This document shows positions 54,569 to 63,820 of a stretch of DNA of 64,000 bases, piece after piece; the stretch's first letter is position 1; every line of letters starts with the position of its first letter. The stretch comes from Helicobacter felis ATCC 49179 (lineage in GTDB: Bacteria; Campylobacterota; Campylobacteria; Campylobacterales; Helicobacteraceae). The stretch is taken from positions 1,374,311 to 1,438,310 of the forward strand of contig NC_014810.2 in assembly GCF_000200595.1 (NCBI RefSeq). Direction: 5' to 3'. Both the position numbers and the translations under genes were made by a program. Below the pieces are notes generated by a model. It had not been told where the DNA came from. It did not search any database and saw only the letters and a program-made list of their open reading frames with translations.

Positions 54569-55678
54569 CCTTTTTTTAGAATGCGCAGGATTATAACCAA
54601 AACCAAATTTAAATGCAAGTAGATGCTCAAAGACTCCAAAAAGCGCGATGAAAGTGATAAAACTACTTCCCCCATAGCTAAACAAAGGCAGGGGCAACCC
54701 TACCACAGGGGCTAACCCTAAAGTCATCGCCACATTGACACTCGCATAGACAAAAATAAGAATGGCAATCCCAGCGGTAACTGCCTGCAAAAAATGATCT
54801 CTAGGATCGCTTGAAAAATAAGAGAGGAAATGCATCACAAAGAACATATAAAAACTCAAAAGCACAAAAGCCCCCAAAAAGCCAAACCTCTCTACAAAAT
54901 AAGCAAAGATAAAATCACTCGTAGCAATGGGGAGAAATTTAAGCTTTGCCTGCGTGGATTCCTCTTGAGATTTTCCCAAGAACCCTCCCGATCCAATGGC
55001 GATAATGGATTGACGCACATGGTAATTAGGCTTTTCGGCGATGAAGTCATGGATGCGTTTTTTTTGGTAATCATGCAAAGAGCTATAAATGAGGGGGGAG
55101 GCGATCGCCCCTGCCAAAATGATCGTAAGCCAAATTTTGATATGCACCCCCACCAAGAAAAGCACCCCAAAACCCATGATCAAAATCACTAAGGCTGTGC
55201 CCAAATCCGGCTGCTTTAAAATGAGTAGGCAAGGAAGTCCAATATATAAGCTAAATTTACCAAAAGCCTTCCATCCATAACCTCCATTAGGAGGCGGATT
55301 GCTGCGGATCAAATGGGCCAGTAACAGCAAGATAGCGATCTTAACCGGTTCGCTAGGTTGTATGGAAATAGAAGTGTCTGGAATGGTCAACCAGCGTTGC
55401 GCGCCTAGTTTGCTCGTGCCTGCAAAATTGACCAACAGCAACAAAAGAATACAAAACCAATAGAGGAAATGGAAACTCCGATCCAAACGCCTAAAGGGAA
55501 TAAAAAAGACAGACCAAAAGACCACAAAACCAATCCCAAAATAAAACGCCTGCTTAAGACTTAAAGTAGAATTAGCCTCATAGATTAAAAAGAAGGAAAC
55601 CCCCATAAGGGGGAGCAGAAAGAATAATAACAGGAAATCAAAGTGGATAACAATACGGCGATCGAACATGGTTTGCAT
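54530..55678 (-). CDS. rodA: Rod shape-determining glycan polymerase, RodA/FtsW family
   Basis: A 382-residue SEDS protein with about ten helices that polymerises peptidoglycan for side-wall growth. Signatures are GAQRWLTIPDTSISIQPSEP near residue 93, KQPDLGTALVIL near 155, and GLPLPLFSYGGSSFIT near 335. The last 13 codons (GFLAQLVRALGS plus stop) lie inside the tRNA gene, so the natural C-terminus is uncertain; functional SEDS proteins can end near YNPAHSKK. The start is ATG 55678 (MQTMF) or 55669. Confidence 0.9.
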   Translation of the reverse strand: MQTMFDRRIVIHFDFLLLFFLLPLMGVSFFLIYEANSTLSLKQAFYFGIGFVVFWSVFFIPFRRLDRSFHFLYWFCILLLLLVNFAGTSKLGAQRWLTIPDTSISIQPSEPVKIAILLLLAHLIRSNPPPNGGYGWKAFGKFSLYIGLPCLLILKQPDLGTALVILIMGFGVLFLVGVHIKIWLTIILAGAIASPLIYSSLHDYQKKRIHDFIAEKPNYHVRQSIIAIGSGGFLGKSQEESTQAKLKFLPIATSDFIFAYFVERFGFLGAFVLLSFYMFFVMHFLSYFSSDPRDHFLQAVTAGIAILIFVYASVNVAMTLGLAPVVGLPLPLFSYGGSSFITFIALFGVFEHLLAFKFGFGYNPAHSKKRGFLAQLVRALGS

Positions 55679-55717
55679 GCCATTAGAATAGCATAAAATT
55701 GATTTTTAGGAGATTGT

Positions 55718-56374
55718 TTAACGCGCAAACAGAAGACTGCCTATGCGCACTAAATTTGCCCCATAGGCAATAGCGAGTTCAAAATCCCCACTCATGCCCA
55801 TGGAGAGAACTTTCGCATCAGGGAGTTTGTCAAAAAGATTTTTTGCTTGGCTAAAGACTTTCTCATTTTGGGCTTCCATGCCTCCTAGTGGACCTATCAC
55901 CATCAAACCTTGTAAAGAAATTTTAGGGCAAGTTTCTTGGATTTGAGCATAAATTTCTAGGGCGCGTTCTGCAGAAACGCCACTCTTTTGTGTTTCACCG
56001 GCAATATTCACCTGCAATAAAGCTTTTAGAGGTTCTTTGGCCCGAGTATTGATGGCTTGCGCCAATTCTAAAGAGTGCAAACTATGCAATAAAGCGGGCT
56101 TTAATTCTAAAAGTTTATTGATTTTATTGTGTTGCAGAGGACCTAACATGTGCCACTCTAGGGGTAGATTTTCTAAAGTTGTGCTCTTGTGTTGCAACTC
56201 TTGGATATAGTTCTCCCCAAAAGCTCTTTGTCCACAAGCATACAGCCCTTGCACTTGCTCAATTGTGGCGTTTTTAGACACGGCGATTAATTGCACGATG
56301 TGATGACGGCTGTAGGCTAGGCGGGCTTTTTCTATGCATTGCAATAAATTTTCAAGGCGTTTTTTAAGTTCCAT
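55718..56374 (-). CDS. PLP-homeostasis protein, YggS/PLPBP family
   Basis: A 218-residue pyridoxal phosphate-binding protein resembling the alanine racemase N-terminal domain. The PLP Lys is in LIAVSKNATIEQV near residue 35, with FGENYIQEL, LEWHMLGPLQHNKIN and the phosphate-binding LSMGMSGDFELAI near 190. Family members maintain free PLP levels; they are not racemases. ATG 56374 is preferred over GTG 56380. It overlaps the ubiD stop by 11 bases. Confidence 0.9.
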   Translation of the reverse strand: MELKKRLENLLQCIEKARLAYSRHHIVQLIAVSKNATIEQVQGLYACGQRAFGENYIQELQHKSTTLENLPLEWHMLGPLQHNKINKLLELKPALLHSLHSLELAQAINTRAKEPLKALLQVNIAGETQKSGVSAERALEIYAQIQETCPKISLQGLMVIGPLGGMEAQNEKVFSQAKNLFDKLPDAKVLSMGMSGDFELAIAYGANLVRIGSLLFAR

Positions 56375-58196
56375 TTTCACCTTTCGGGGAGTTATAGATA
56401 TGGTATTTATGATAGAGTGGGTCGCTCAAGGGAGGGATAAGTCCTTTTGTGGCCAGCTCCTCAAGCACGCTGAGGGTGCAATCAGTCTCTTTAGGCCATT
56501 CTCTTAAATGTCCCTCTAGCGCGCCTTTATCGGTCGCATCGATGCAAATTAAGGGAGGGTCTAGCCAAATATCCCTACTTGCATCTATATTATTGACAAT
56601 GCGCCATACAAGCATATAGGGATTATTGAGATCGTTTTTAGAGCTATCCACAAAGATTAAAGCACTGATATGGGGGGCTAAGACTTGCAGATCTTTAAAA
56701 AGAGGAACAAGGGGGACGCTTTTGGCCACGCTCACTATCGCCATAGGGTTTTTGCTCTCAAGTCCGTATTGTTGCAAATTTTGCACTTGGGGAAGCAAGT
56801 CTTTGAGGCGTTTTAAAAGTTCAGGGCTCTCTAAGGGAATTTTAGGATGTGGGCTAGGCTCTAGGGCGACTAAACCCAACTTACCCCCAAAGGCGTAGTT
56901 TGGACTAGCGTGATCGAGCGCATCGCACACACCTTGAGAAAGCAGGCTTTGACTCAAATCCAAGTGATCTAAAATATGGGTAAAAATCGCAGGGTAATCG
57001 GTGAGTTTTGGCGCATTAGGACCAACAAAAATAGCATGTTTGACAAAACTCATCTGCCCCGTGCCCCAAAAATGGTGCATAATTTGGTGGGCATGTCCAG
57101 GGTAGCTTGGGTTGATTTGGGCTAGAATTAAATTATGAAAGACTCCATTTTCAGGCATGTGATAATCCATAAGTCCATGCGCACTCTTTTTGAGCAAGGG
57201 CAAAAACAGCCTCTCAGTGAAATAGCCCATGTATTTATCCTCTAAGGGGGGCTTGCCCACGATGGTAGCTAGATAAATAGGATTTGGCTTAAGGCTGATC
57301 GCGCTCACTTCTAGCACGGGATAGGGCTCTTTGGGGGTGTAAAAACCCGTGTGATCCCCAAAGGGACCCTCAATCTCTAAATGACTCGTATCTACCCATC
57401 CTTCTAAGATAATATCTGCATCTATAGGCACACATAGCGGATTGCTCACACATGGGGCGAGTGTGGCCCGTTTGCCCCTAATCAAACCATAGAGAGCTAA
57501 CTCAAAAACCCCATAAGGTAAGGGTGCTTGCCCACACCAAGTATAGAGCGCGTCCCCACCAATAGCTACACTCACGGGCATCTTTACCCCAGCTTTTTTA
57601 TAGGCGTGGAAAAAATGGTTCGCATCTTTGTGGATTTGCCAGTGCAACCCTAAGCGGTTTTTGCCATGCACTTGTAAGCGATAAAGTCCTAGATTGTGGT
57701 GTTTATTGTCTAGACTTTTGGTGTAAATTTGTCCCATCGTGATGAAGGGGGCAGCGTCATCTTGCCAAGTGGTTAAAATAGGCAATTTATTTAAATCCAC
57801 TTGATCGCCCCTAAAAATCTCTCTTGGTGGAGGGTTCTTGCAAATTTTAGGCAAACTAAAACGCAAATTGCAAAGATTTTTGACCAAGCAGATAAAATTT
57901 TTCAAGTTCTTAGGCTTTTGTAGATTTAATAGATTCTCTAGTTGTGCTTGACAACTTGTAATGGGGCGGTTGATGATAAACTCTAGGCGATCTTGTGAGC
58001 CAAAGAGATTCATTAAGATGGGAATATCTAAGAGCGTGCCGCCTCTTTTGGGTTGTGTGAATAATAAAGCCTGCCCCCCTTTGGGCTTTTTTGCCTCAAT
58101 GTAAGCAATATGAGGGATTTCTAAATAAATGTCTAGGGGCGTGTCTACTACACGCAAAACCCCTCGCTCTTTAAGTTTTTCAACGAGTTCTTGCAA
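56364..58196 (-). CDS. UbiD-family decarboxylase (candidate menaquinone pathway enzyme)
   Basis: A 610-residue member of the UbiD family, which uses prenylated FMN to decarboxylate aromatic acids. It has the N-terminal IPHIAYIEAKKPKGG, the DLNKLPILTTWQDD motif, HWQIHKDANHFFHAYK, and the catalytic-region EGPFGDHTGFYTPKEPYPV with Glu and Asp near residue 265. Helicobacter makes menaquinone by the futalosine route and lacks ubiquinone, so a role as the last decarboxylase there (MqnL-like) is a plausible inference. Translation seems to start at TTG 58196, immediately after the serA stop. Confidence 0.82.
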   Translation of the reverse strand: MQELVEKLKERGVLRVVDTPLDIYLEIPHIAYIEAKKPKGGQALLFTQPKRGGTLLDIPILMNLFGSQDRLEFIINRPITSCQAQLENLLNLQKPKNLKNFICLVKNLCNLRFSLPKICKNPPPREIFRGDQVDLNKLPILTTWQDDAAPFITMGQIYTKSLDNKHHNLGLYRLQVHGKNRLGLHWQIHKDANHFFHAYKKAGVKMPVSVAIGGDALYTWCGQAPLPYGVFELALYGLIRGKRATLAPCVSNPLCVPIDADIILEGWVDTSHLEIEGPFGDHTGFYTPKEPYPVLEVSAISLKPNPIYLATIVGKPPLEDKYMGYFTERLFLPLLKKSAHGLMDYHMPENGVFHNLILAQINPSYPGHAHQIMHHFWGTGQMSFVKHAIFVGPNAPKLTDYPAIFTHILDHLDLSQSLLSQGVCDALDHASPNYAFGGKLGLVALEPSPHPKIPLESPELLKRLKDLLPQVQNLQQYGLESKNPMAIVSVAKSVPLVPLFKDLQVLAPHISALIFVDSSKNDLNNPYMLVWRIVNNIDASRDIWLDPPLICIDATDKGALEGHLREWPKETDCTLSVLEELATKGLIPPLSDPLYHKYHIYNSPKGENGT

Positions 58197-59774
58197 TTAG
58201 ATGGAAACCAAGGACACGCCTAGACAATGAGGGACTTCTTGCAGGTCGTGTAAAATTGCCGAGTTAATGGGGGTATCAACCAAAATCACAGCTAGGGCTT
58301 CTTTTTTGGCATTACGCCCTAATCTAAAGTCAGCAATATTGATGCCGTGCTTGGCTAGGGTGTGCCCGACATTACCGATCACACCGGGTTTGTCGGTGTT
58401 TTTAAATAGAATCATCGTGCCTTGGGGTTGAATATCCATTTCAAAACCATCGATATTGGTGATTTTTAAAATATCCTCGCTAAAGACGGTTGCACTGATA
58501 TGTGTGCTGTAATCTGGCGCGCTGAGTTGCAAGGTGATGAGGTTTGTATAGGGGGTCGCGTTCTCTAGGGTTTTAGTGCTTAAATGAATTTGGCGCTCTT
58601 TGGCAATAAAGGGGGCATTGACATAATTGATCTTATCTCCGAGTGTGGGTTTTAACAACCCCATGAGCGCAAAGGTAAGTAAAGAATTGCCGTATTCGCA
58701 AATAGAACCGGCCAAGGTGAGTTCTAGCGCGCTCCACGCTCCCTTATGCACTTGGGCGCAAAAGAAACCAAGCTGTTGGGCGAGTTGTAAATAGGGTTTG
58801 GCGTAGGGAGCAATATCATCCTGTATGGGGATATTTAAGGCGTTGGGGTAGCTACTTCCTTTAAGAGCTTGGATTGTTGCTTGGACGGCTTGTAGGGCGA
58901 TTTGCTCTTGGGATTCTAAAGTATTCGCCCCAATATGTGGGGTAACATAGACATTCTCTAAATCTAAAAGAGGATTACTGGTGCCCGGTTCTTTGCTAAA
59001 AACATCTAAACCTAACCAACGCACTTTTTGAGATTTTAGAGCTTCATAGAGAGCTTCTTCATTGTAAAGCCCCCCTCTAGCGCAGTTGATTAAAATCACT
59101 CCCTCTTTCATTTGAGCGATTTGTTCTTTATCAATGATATCAATGGTCTCTTTATTTTTAGGTGTGTGGATGGTGATAATGTCGCAATCTAAAATATCTT
59201 TAAAATCCTTAGTATAGCGCACACCCAAGTCCGTAGCTTTAGATTTGGGAATATAGGGATCATAAGCGCAAACCTCCATACCAAAGGCAAGAGCTCTAAC
59301 TCCAACTCTTGAGCCAATATTGCCAAAGCCAATAATTCCTAGCTTCTTGCCAAAAAGTTCTGTGCCATACCAATCCTCCCGCCTCCAAAGCCTGTCTTGC
59401 TTGAGTTGTTTGTTTGCCCCGGGAAAACGACGCACAGCGTTTAACATGTGTGCCATAGTGAGCTCCACAGCAGCTATGGTGTTAGCTGTAGGAACATTCA
59501 TCACTACAATACCTTTTTGTGAGCAATAAGGCACATCAACATTATCCACCCCAACTCCTGCACGCACGATGGCCTTAAGTTTTGTGGCATGGGTTAGTAA
59601 GTGGGCATTTACTGGGGTCATGCTCCTTGTGATGAGAGCATCGACTTCTTTGATGGCTTGAGGCAGGGTGGATTTTTCGGCACTTGAGAGGTCTAAGACC
59701 TCTAAATCTGCCTGTTGGTGCAACAGATCTAGGCCTCGTTGGTGTATGGGATCACAAATGGCAATTTTGGGCAT
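58197..59774 (-). CDS. serA: D-3-phosphoglycerate dehydrogenase
   Basis: First enzyme of serine synthesis, oxidising 3-phosphoglycerate with NAD. A 525-residue long-type SerA: N-terminal substrate domain with ALITRSMTPVN, NAD site GKKLGIIGFGNIGSRVG near residue 150, catalytic INCARGGLYNEEAL and VYVTPHIGANTLESQE, then an intermediate domain. The C-terminal ACT domain begins near 450 (MILFKNTDKPGVIGNVG), which mediates feedback control in studied members. It lies between a small membrane protein gene and ubiD in the same order as in H. pylori. Confidence 0.94.
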   Translation of the reverse strand: MPKIAICDPIHQRGLDLLHQQADLEVLDLSSAEKSTLPQAIKEVDALITRSMTPVNAHLLTHATKLKAIVRAGVGVDNVDVPYCSQKGIVVMNVPTANTIAAVELTMAHMLNAVRRFPGANKQLKQDRLWRREDWYGTELFGKKLGIIGFGNIGSRVGVRALAFGMEVCAYDPYIPKSKATDLGVRYTKDFKDILDCDIITIHTPKNKETIDIIDKEQIAQMKEGVILINCARGGLYNEEALYEALKSQKVRWLGLDVFSKEPGTSNPLLDLENVYVTPHIGANTLESQEQIALQAVQATIQALKGSSYPNALNIPIQDDIAPYAKPYLQLAQQLGFFCAQVHKGAWSALELTLAGSICEYGNSLLTFALMGLLKPTLGDKINYVNAPFIAKERQIHLSTKTLENATPYTNLITLQLSAPDYSTHISATVFSEDILKITNIDGFEMDIQPQGTMILFKNTDKPGVIGNVGHTLAKHGINIADFRLGRNAKKEALAVILVDTPINSAILHDLQEVPHCLGVSLVSI

Positions 59775-59782
59775 AGGTATCC

Positions 59783-60259
59783 TTAATCAAGTTTATAGGG
59801 AATTTTGTAGTAACTAAGATCATTGAGGAGGGCTTGGCGTATAGGGGTTCTGGGAAGATAGATAATAAGAGTTGTGGCCCGCCCTTTTGTGTCTGTAGCA
59901 AAATCAATATGTCTAGTTTTAAGAATTTCATTCAAACAAAAAAGCTGGTAGCTGTCCAAATTTTGCACGCGTAATTTTTGTACAGGGGGATGGCTACGAA
60001 ACTCCAAAGTAAAACGGCTCTGAAAAGTGGGGTAATTAAAATCCGTAGCCTCCTCTAACTTATCAACTTGAGAGCTTGGAGGGTTTGAAGAAGTTGGTGG
60101 CATCAGATCGGAATCGATTCGATCAAGAATTTGTGTTTGAGGAGGAGCAGACTTGAGATGATTAACATAAATCTTACGCCCAATGTCTACCACCACCAAG
60201 AGCACCACCCCCAACACGGCAAGAAAAACCACAAACCTGAAGTATTGCTTCTTCATCAC
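59783..60259 (-). CDS. Hypothetical single-pass membrane protein
   Basis: A 158-residue protein with a basic N-terminus, one membrane helix (VVFLAVLGVVLLVVVDIG), a Pro/Ser-rich linker (residues 38-65) and a globular end containing SYQLFCLNEILKTRHIDF. The layout suggests a periplasmic or surface-facing domain tethered to the inner membrane. It occupies the place of an uncharacterised gene between serA and rpsA in H. pylori. I recognise no domain. Confidence 0.75.
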   Translation of the reverse strand: MMKKQYFRFVVFLAVLGVVLLVVVDIGRKIYVNHLKSAPPQTQILDRIDSDLMPPTSSNPPSSQVDKLEEATDFNYPTFQSRFTLEFRSHPPVQKLRVQNLDSYQLFCLNEILKTRHIDFATDTKGRATTLIIYLPRTPIRQALLNDLSYYKIPYKLD

Positions 60260-60266
60260 CTACACA

Positions 60267-61937
60267 CTAGAATTTTCCGCTAAGTTTATCTCCTAATGTC
60301 ATTCTCCCTCCAGTGGCATTGAAGGCTTGCAATTGTTCGCGCTCGCGCTTGTGTTCCAAGCGGCGCACAGAAGCGCGCACTCTATTTGTAGCCTTGTCAA
60401 CGGAGATCAGAACACTACTCACATCCTGTCCCATTTGTATCTCTTCTTTTTTCAGTGGGCCTAGATCTTCAGTCTTAATGAGCACATCAATTCCATCCAC
60501 TTGCACAAAAATTCCAAAATCTTTAATGCTCACCACACTACCCTGGATCGTATCACCAACCTTGTATTGTCTGTTAAAAATTTCCACAGGCGAGGGTTGT
60601 TTAGATTTAGTTTCCAAAGAGATTTTCTCATCCTCTTTATTGATGCGAGCAATCTTAGCTTGCACGGTATCGCCTACTTTGAAATGATCCACGCATTTTT
60701 TATCCGCCTCCCAAAACGCATCTTTGTTGTGCAGAAGACCATCCACGCCCCCCAAGTTTACAAAGGCTCCAAAATCTGTAAGGCTCACCACTTTGCCCTC
60801 AACAAGGTCCCCAACCCGATGCTTGGACACAAACTCGTTAAAAGGCTTATCAGAAAGCTGTTTGAGCGAAACTCTAAGACGGCGGTTTTTACTGTCAATT
60901 TCAATGATTTTGACATCAATTTCTTGATCTACAGAGAGATAATCCCCGGGGTGCTTGACATCTTTATTCCAAGAAATTTCAGAGATATGTAAAAAGCCCT
61001 CAATATCATTCCCAATGTCCACAAACACGCCGTAATTTTCAATACTGCTCACCACAACTTTAATGGCGTAACCGACTTTTAACTTGGTTTGGATCTCCTC
61101 CCAAGGATCTTCCATTGTGGCCTTGATAGAAAGAGAGAGGCGTTTTTTCTCCGGGTCATAAGCGATAGCTTTTACTTGCACCTCATCGCCTTCTCTGAAA
61201 TGTTTGGCGGGGTTGGTTGAGCCTCTATGAGTGATCTCGCTGTAGTGCACCAAGCCCTCCACTCCATTGACCTCTACAAAAATCCCAAAGCCTGTTACGC
61301 TTTTCACAACACCGGTGTGAACAGCTTGGGACTCCATGAGTTTTTGTGCGCCTTCATGCTGTTGTTTATCATGAACATCAAAAAAACGCTTTCTAGAAAC
61401 CACGATAGAACCAACTTCAGGATCAACATTGGTTACACAAGTCCGAATATGCTTGCCAATGGGTTTACTATCACGGCGTAGAGAAGATTGAGATTTAGGC
61501 AAAATATACTCCGCCCCTTCTTTATCAGCAAGAATATAATTTCCTCTATTCTCACGCACCACCTTACCTTCAATGACCTTATCTTTATAATCCTGACCCA
61601 GTTGCGCGATTTTAGCCTGCACTCTCTCAAAAACTAACGCGCGCTTGTAGGACACATGAGGTCTCTCGCCTCTTTGAGAAACATAGACGCGGATAGGGCT
61701 ATTTACACCAAAGAGAAGTCTACCCTCAGTGTCTCTAATCTCCTCTAAAGCAAGCCGTCCTTCTGTCTTGCCCCCAACACTGACCATCGCATAATTTTCA
61801 GCCTCATTAATGGAAACAACCATGCCCTCTTTGAGCGCACCTTTGAGTTCTGCTTCGCTCTCTTCATGCATGTAGGCATCCATGTATCTTTTAAATTCTT
61901 CAGATTCGCTACTCCCCAAAGATCCTAACTCTTCCAT
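60267..61937 (-). CDS. rpsA: 30S ribosomal protein S1
   Basis: RNA-binding ribosomal protein that helps recruit mRNA. It has 556 residues with six S1 OB-fold repeats, each with the G-x-V-x-x-x-x-x-G-x-F-V/I pattern, for example GVVKSVTGFGIFVEV near 209 and GKVVSLTDFGAFVNLGGVDG near 382. AEYILPKSQSSLRRDSKP marks the second domain. The N-terminal acidic segment is typical. A TATAAT box lies about 30 bases before the ATG. AAAAGG upstream is the ribosome site. Confidence 0.96.
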   Translation of the reverse strand: MEELGSLGSSESEEFKRYMDAYMHEESEAELKGALKEGMVVSINEAENYAMVSVGGKTEGRLALEEIRDTEGRLLFGVNSPIRVYVSQRGERPHVSYKRALVFERVQAKIAQLGQDYKDKVIEGKVVRENRGNYILADKEGAEYILPKSQSSLRRDSKPIGKHIRTCVTNVDPEVGSIVVSRKRFFDVHDKQQHEGAQKLMESQAVHTGVVKSVTGFGIFVEVNGVEGLVHYSEITHRGSTNPAKHFREGDEVQVKAIAYDPEKKRLSLSIKATMEDPWEEIQTKLKVGYAIKVVVSSIENYGVFVDIGNDIEGFLHISEISWNKDVKHPGDYLSVDQEIDVKIIEIDSKNRRLRVSLKQLSDKPFNEFVSKHRVGDLVEGKVVSLTDFGAFVNLGGVDGLLHNKDAFWEADKKCVDHFKVGDTVQAKIARINKEDEKISLETKSKQPSPVEIFNRQYKVGDTIQGSVVSIKDFGIFVQVDGIDVLIKTEDLGPLKKEEIQMGQDVSSVLISVDKATNRVRASVRRLEHKREREQLQAFNATGGRMTLGDKLSGKF

Positions 61938-61967
61938 ACCAACCTTTTCAAAAATAACATTCAGTCC

Positions 61968-61973
61968 ATTATA
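61968..61973 (-). promoter_or_regulatory. Predicted -10 box of rpsA
   Basis: TATAAT preceded by GGC on the minus strand, 30 bases before the rpsA start, in the 82-base divergent gap with the glycosyltransferase. Confidence 0.6.
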
Positions 61974-61985
61974 GCCTTTTTTCCT

Positions 61986-61991
61986 TATAAT
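61986..61991 (+). promoter_or_regulatory. Predicted -10 box of the glycosyltransferase gene
   Basis: TATAAT at 28 bases before the glycosyltransferase ATG, with GGAAAGG between as a ribosome site. Confidence 0.6.
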
Positions 61992-62019
61992 TGGCGATCA
62001 TTGATGGAAAGGCACTAGC

Positions 62020-62868
62020 ATGGATACACCTTTGGTATTCAAGAAAACTTATTTTTCTTCTGTCGCACTTGTGATCACCACCTATAACCAAGAAGCGCGC
62101 TTATCCATGGTGTTAGATTCCGTGCTCCATTTGACATGTTTACCCAATGAGGTGTTGATTGCTGATGATGGTAGCACAGAATCGACCCGATCTTTAGTTC
62201 AAAACTACCAACCTCTCTTCCAAGAAAAATCTTTGCCCCTAAAACATATTTGGCAAGAGGATTTGGGCTTTAGGGCGGCCAAGAGTCGCAATAATGCGAT
62301 TAAAGAGGCGCACTCAGAATATATCATTATTGTTGACACAGATATGATTCTCTCTCCTATGTTTATTTACGATCATCTCTATTTTGCGCGCCCTAAACTT
62401 TTACTGCAAGGCACTCGAATCACGCTCAATGCCCAAGAGAGTGCTTTTTTGCTTGAGAACATGAATTTTAGGCTAGCTTATAACAAGCGTTCATGGAAAA
62501 ATTTCCGCTCACTTTTGTTTGCTAGGCTGGTCGCTTGCCGAACATACCAACGCAAATTGTTGGATAAGGCTAAAATTTGGCGCGATGGGATTAAATGGGT
62601 AAGAAGCGCAAACATGAGTTTTAGCAAGGCAGATTTTGATGCCATAGAAGGTTTCCATGAGGGGTTTATCGGTTGGGGTGGTGAAGACAGCGAGTTTGTA
62701 ACGCGTTTTCTCTTTAATGGCGGAGAAGCTAAAAAGTTACGCTTTAGCGCGCTAGCCTATCATATCCACCACCAAGAAAACAGCCGCCATAACGCCCATG
62801 CTAACCACATCCTCCATACAAAAACTCTGCTAGGCAAAAAGATTAGTTGGAAAGACCCCCCTGTTTAA
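62020..62868 (+). CDS. Family 2 glycosyltransferase
   Basis: A 282-residue GT-A fold enzyme. LVITTYNQEARLSMVLDSVL is the nucleotide-binding start, followed by IADDGSTEST near residue 48 and IIIVDTDMILSP with the DxD-type motif near residue 107. The acceptor-side FIGWGGEDSEFVTRFLFNGG near 225 is a signature of the galactosyltransferase C-terminal domain. It has no membrane helix, so it acts in the cytoplasm, probably in lipopolysaccharide or surface glycan assembly. It overlaps the convergent LPP20-domain gene by four bases. The donor and acceptor are unknown. Confidence 0.88.
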   Translation: MDTPLVFKKTYFSSVALVITTYNQEARLSMVLDSVLHLTCLPNEVLIADDGSTESTRSLVQNYQPLFQEKSLPLKHIWQEDLGFRAAKSRNNAIKEAHSEYIIIVDTDMILSPMFIYDHLYFARPKLLLQGTRITLNAQESAFLLENMNFRLAYNKRSWKNFRSLLFARLVACRTYQRKLLDKAKIWRDGIKWVRSANMSFSKADFDAIEGFHEGFIGWGGEDSEFVTRFLFNGGEAKKLRFSALAYHIHHQENSRHNAHANHILHTKTLLGKKISWKDPPV

Positions 62869-63794
62869 AAATCGATCTTATTGGAATTAACATCTGCTGT
62901 GCCCGCTCCTACACCTTGTTGGTAATTTCTAAGTTGCTTGAATGCCTGCGCCTTGATGCGCTCAATAGCTGCGCTACGGCTAGATTGATCGGCACTGAGC
63001 AATTTCGAGTAAATGATATTGCCCTGACAATTTTTAATTTTAAGATTAAGCCCAATGTGGAACTGCCCGTTAGAACTGCTCTGATAAATCTTGTTTTCAA
63101 TGCTATAAAGACCGGGTCCATCATCTTGTTGGACAAAGCGAGCGTATTGCCCTGTGAGCGCATCGGCAATCTCTTCATCAGAACCAGGAGCGTAGATGAT
63201 ACGCGCCTTTGGGTGAGGACTATTCTCTTTGAGAAGATTTTGATAGGGAGTTAAAGAGGCGACATTGCGGCCATAAGCATTCAGCAACTCTTGCAAGGGT
63301 AGAGCCTTATTGACACCCACTACAAGTTTTTGCATCTCTTTGAGGAAAATACCTCTACAACCTTCTAGGGGGTGCAATGCGCTCAGATTATTATACAAAT
63401 TGTTGTAACGCTTTGCCAAAGTGTCTAAAAACATATTCTTCTCAAGTTTTAAGCGGGTGTAACAAATGTTCTGCGCGCATTCTTGTTTGTCTACCTTAAC
63501 ATTGACAAATTTGATCGAATCGACAACTAGGTTGATATTTTGAGAAGAACGCTTATCAAGAGTCTTGTTCACACGAGTTGTTTGACTACTTGTTGTCGAA
63601 GAAACACTTACGACAATACTGCTTGCCAGATCATTAAGAGCTCGTTCTTTGGCTGCCTGTTTGGTCTCGCCTGAGCCATATCCATAAAAATATGCTGAGG
63701 GGTTGCCATTAAAATTTTGATACCAAGCTGGAGGTGTAGCTCCAAGCAAGAGAGGGGCAAACACTAAGGCAAGGCGCATGCTTTTAGTCAACAT
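62865..63794 (-). CDS. LPP20-domain secreted protein
   Basis: A 309-residue protein with a signal peptide (SMRLALVFAPLLLGATPP) and an N-terminal LPP20-like domain (PAWYQNFNGNPSAYFYGYGS followed by ERALNDLASSIVVSVSS). That domain is found in the Helicobacter LPP20 antigen and in FlgP-type outer membrane lipoproteins. There is no lipobox Cys, so it is likely periplasmic rather than lipidated. Two Cys in QECAQNICYTRLKL may form a disulfide. I start at the ATG at 63794 with AAAAAGGAG upstream; TAGAAT on the minus strand about 20 bases before is a possible -10. Confidence 0.8.
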   Translation of the reverse strand: MLTKSMRLALVFAPLLLGATPPAWYQNFNGNPSAYFYGYGSGETKQAAKERALNDLASSIVVSVSSTTSSQTTRVNKTLDKRSSQNINLVVDSIKFVNVKVDKQECAQNICYTRLKLEKNMFLDTLAKRYNNLYNNLSALHPLEGCRGIFLKEMQKLVVGVNKALPLQELLNAYGRNVASLTPYQNLLKENSPHPKARIIYAPGSDEEIADALTGQYARFVQQDDGPGLYSIENKIYQSSSNGQFHIGLNLKIKNCQGNIIYSKLLSADQSSRSAAIERIKAQAFKQLRNYQQGVGAGTADVNSNKIDF

Positions 63795-63820
63795 AAAAAC
63801 TCCTTTTTGGTGGATTCTAA

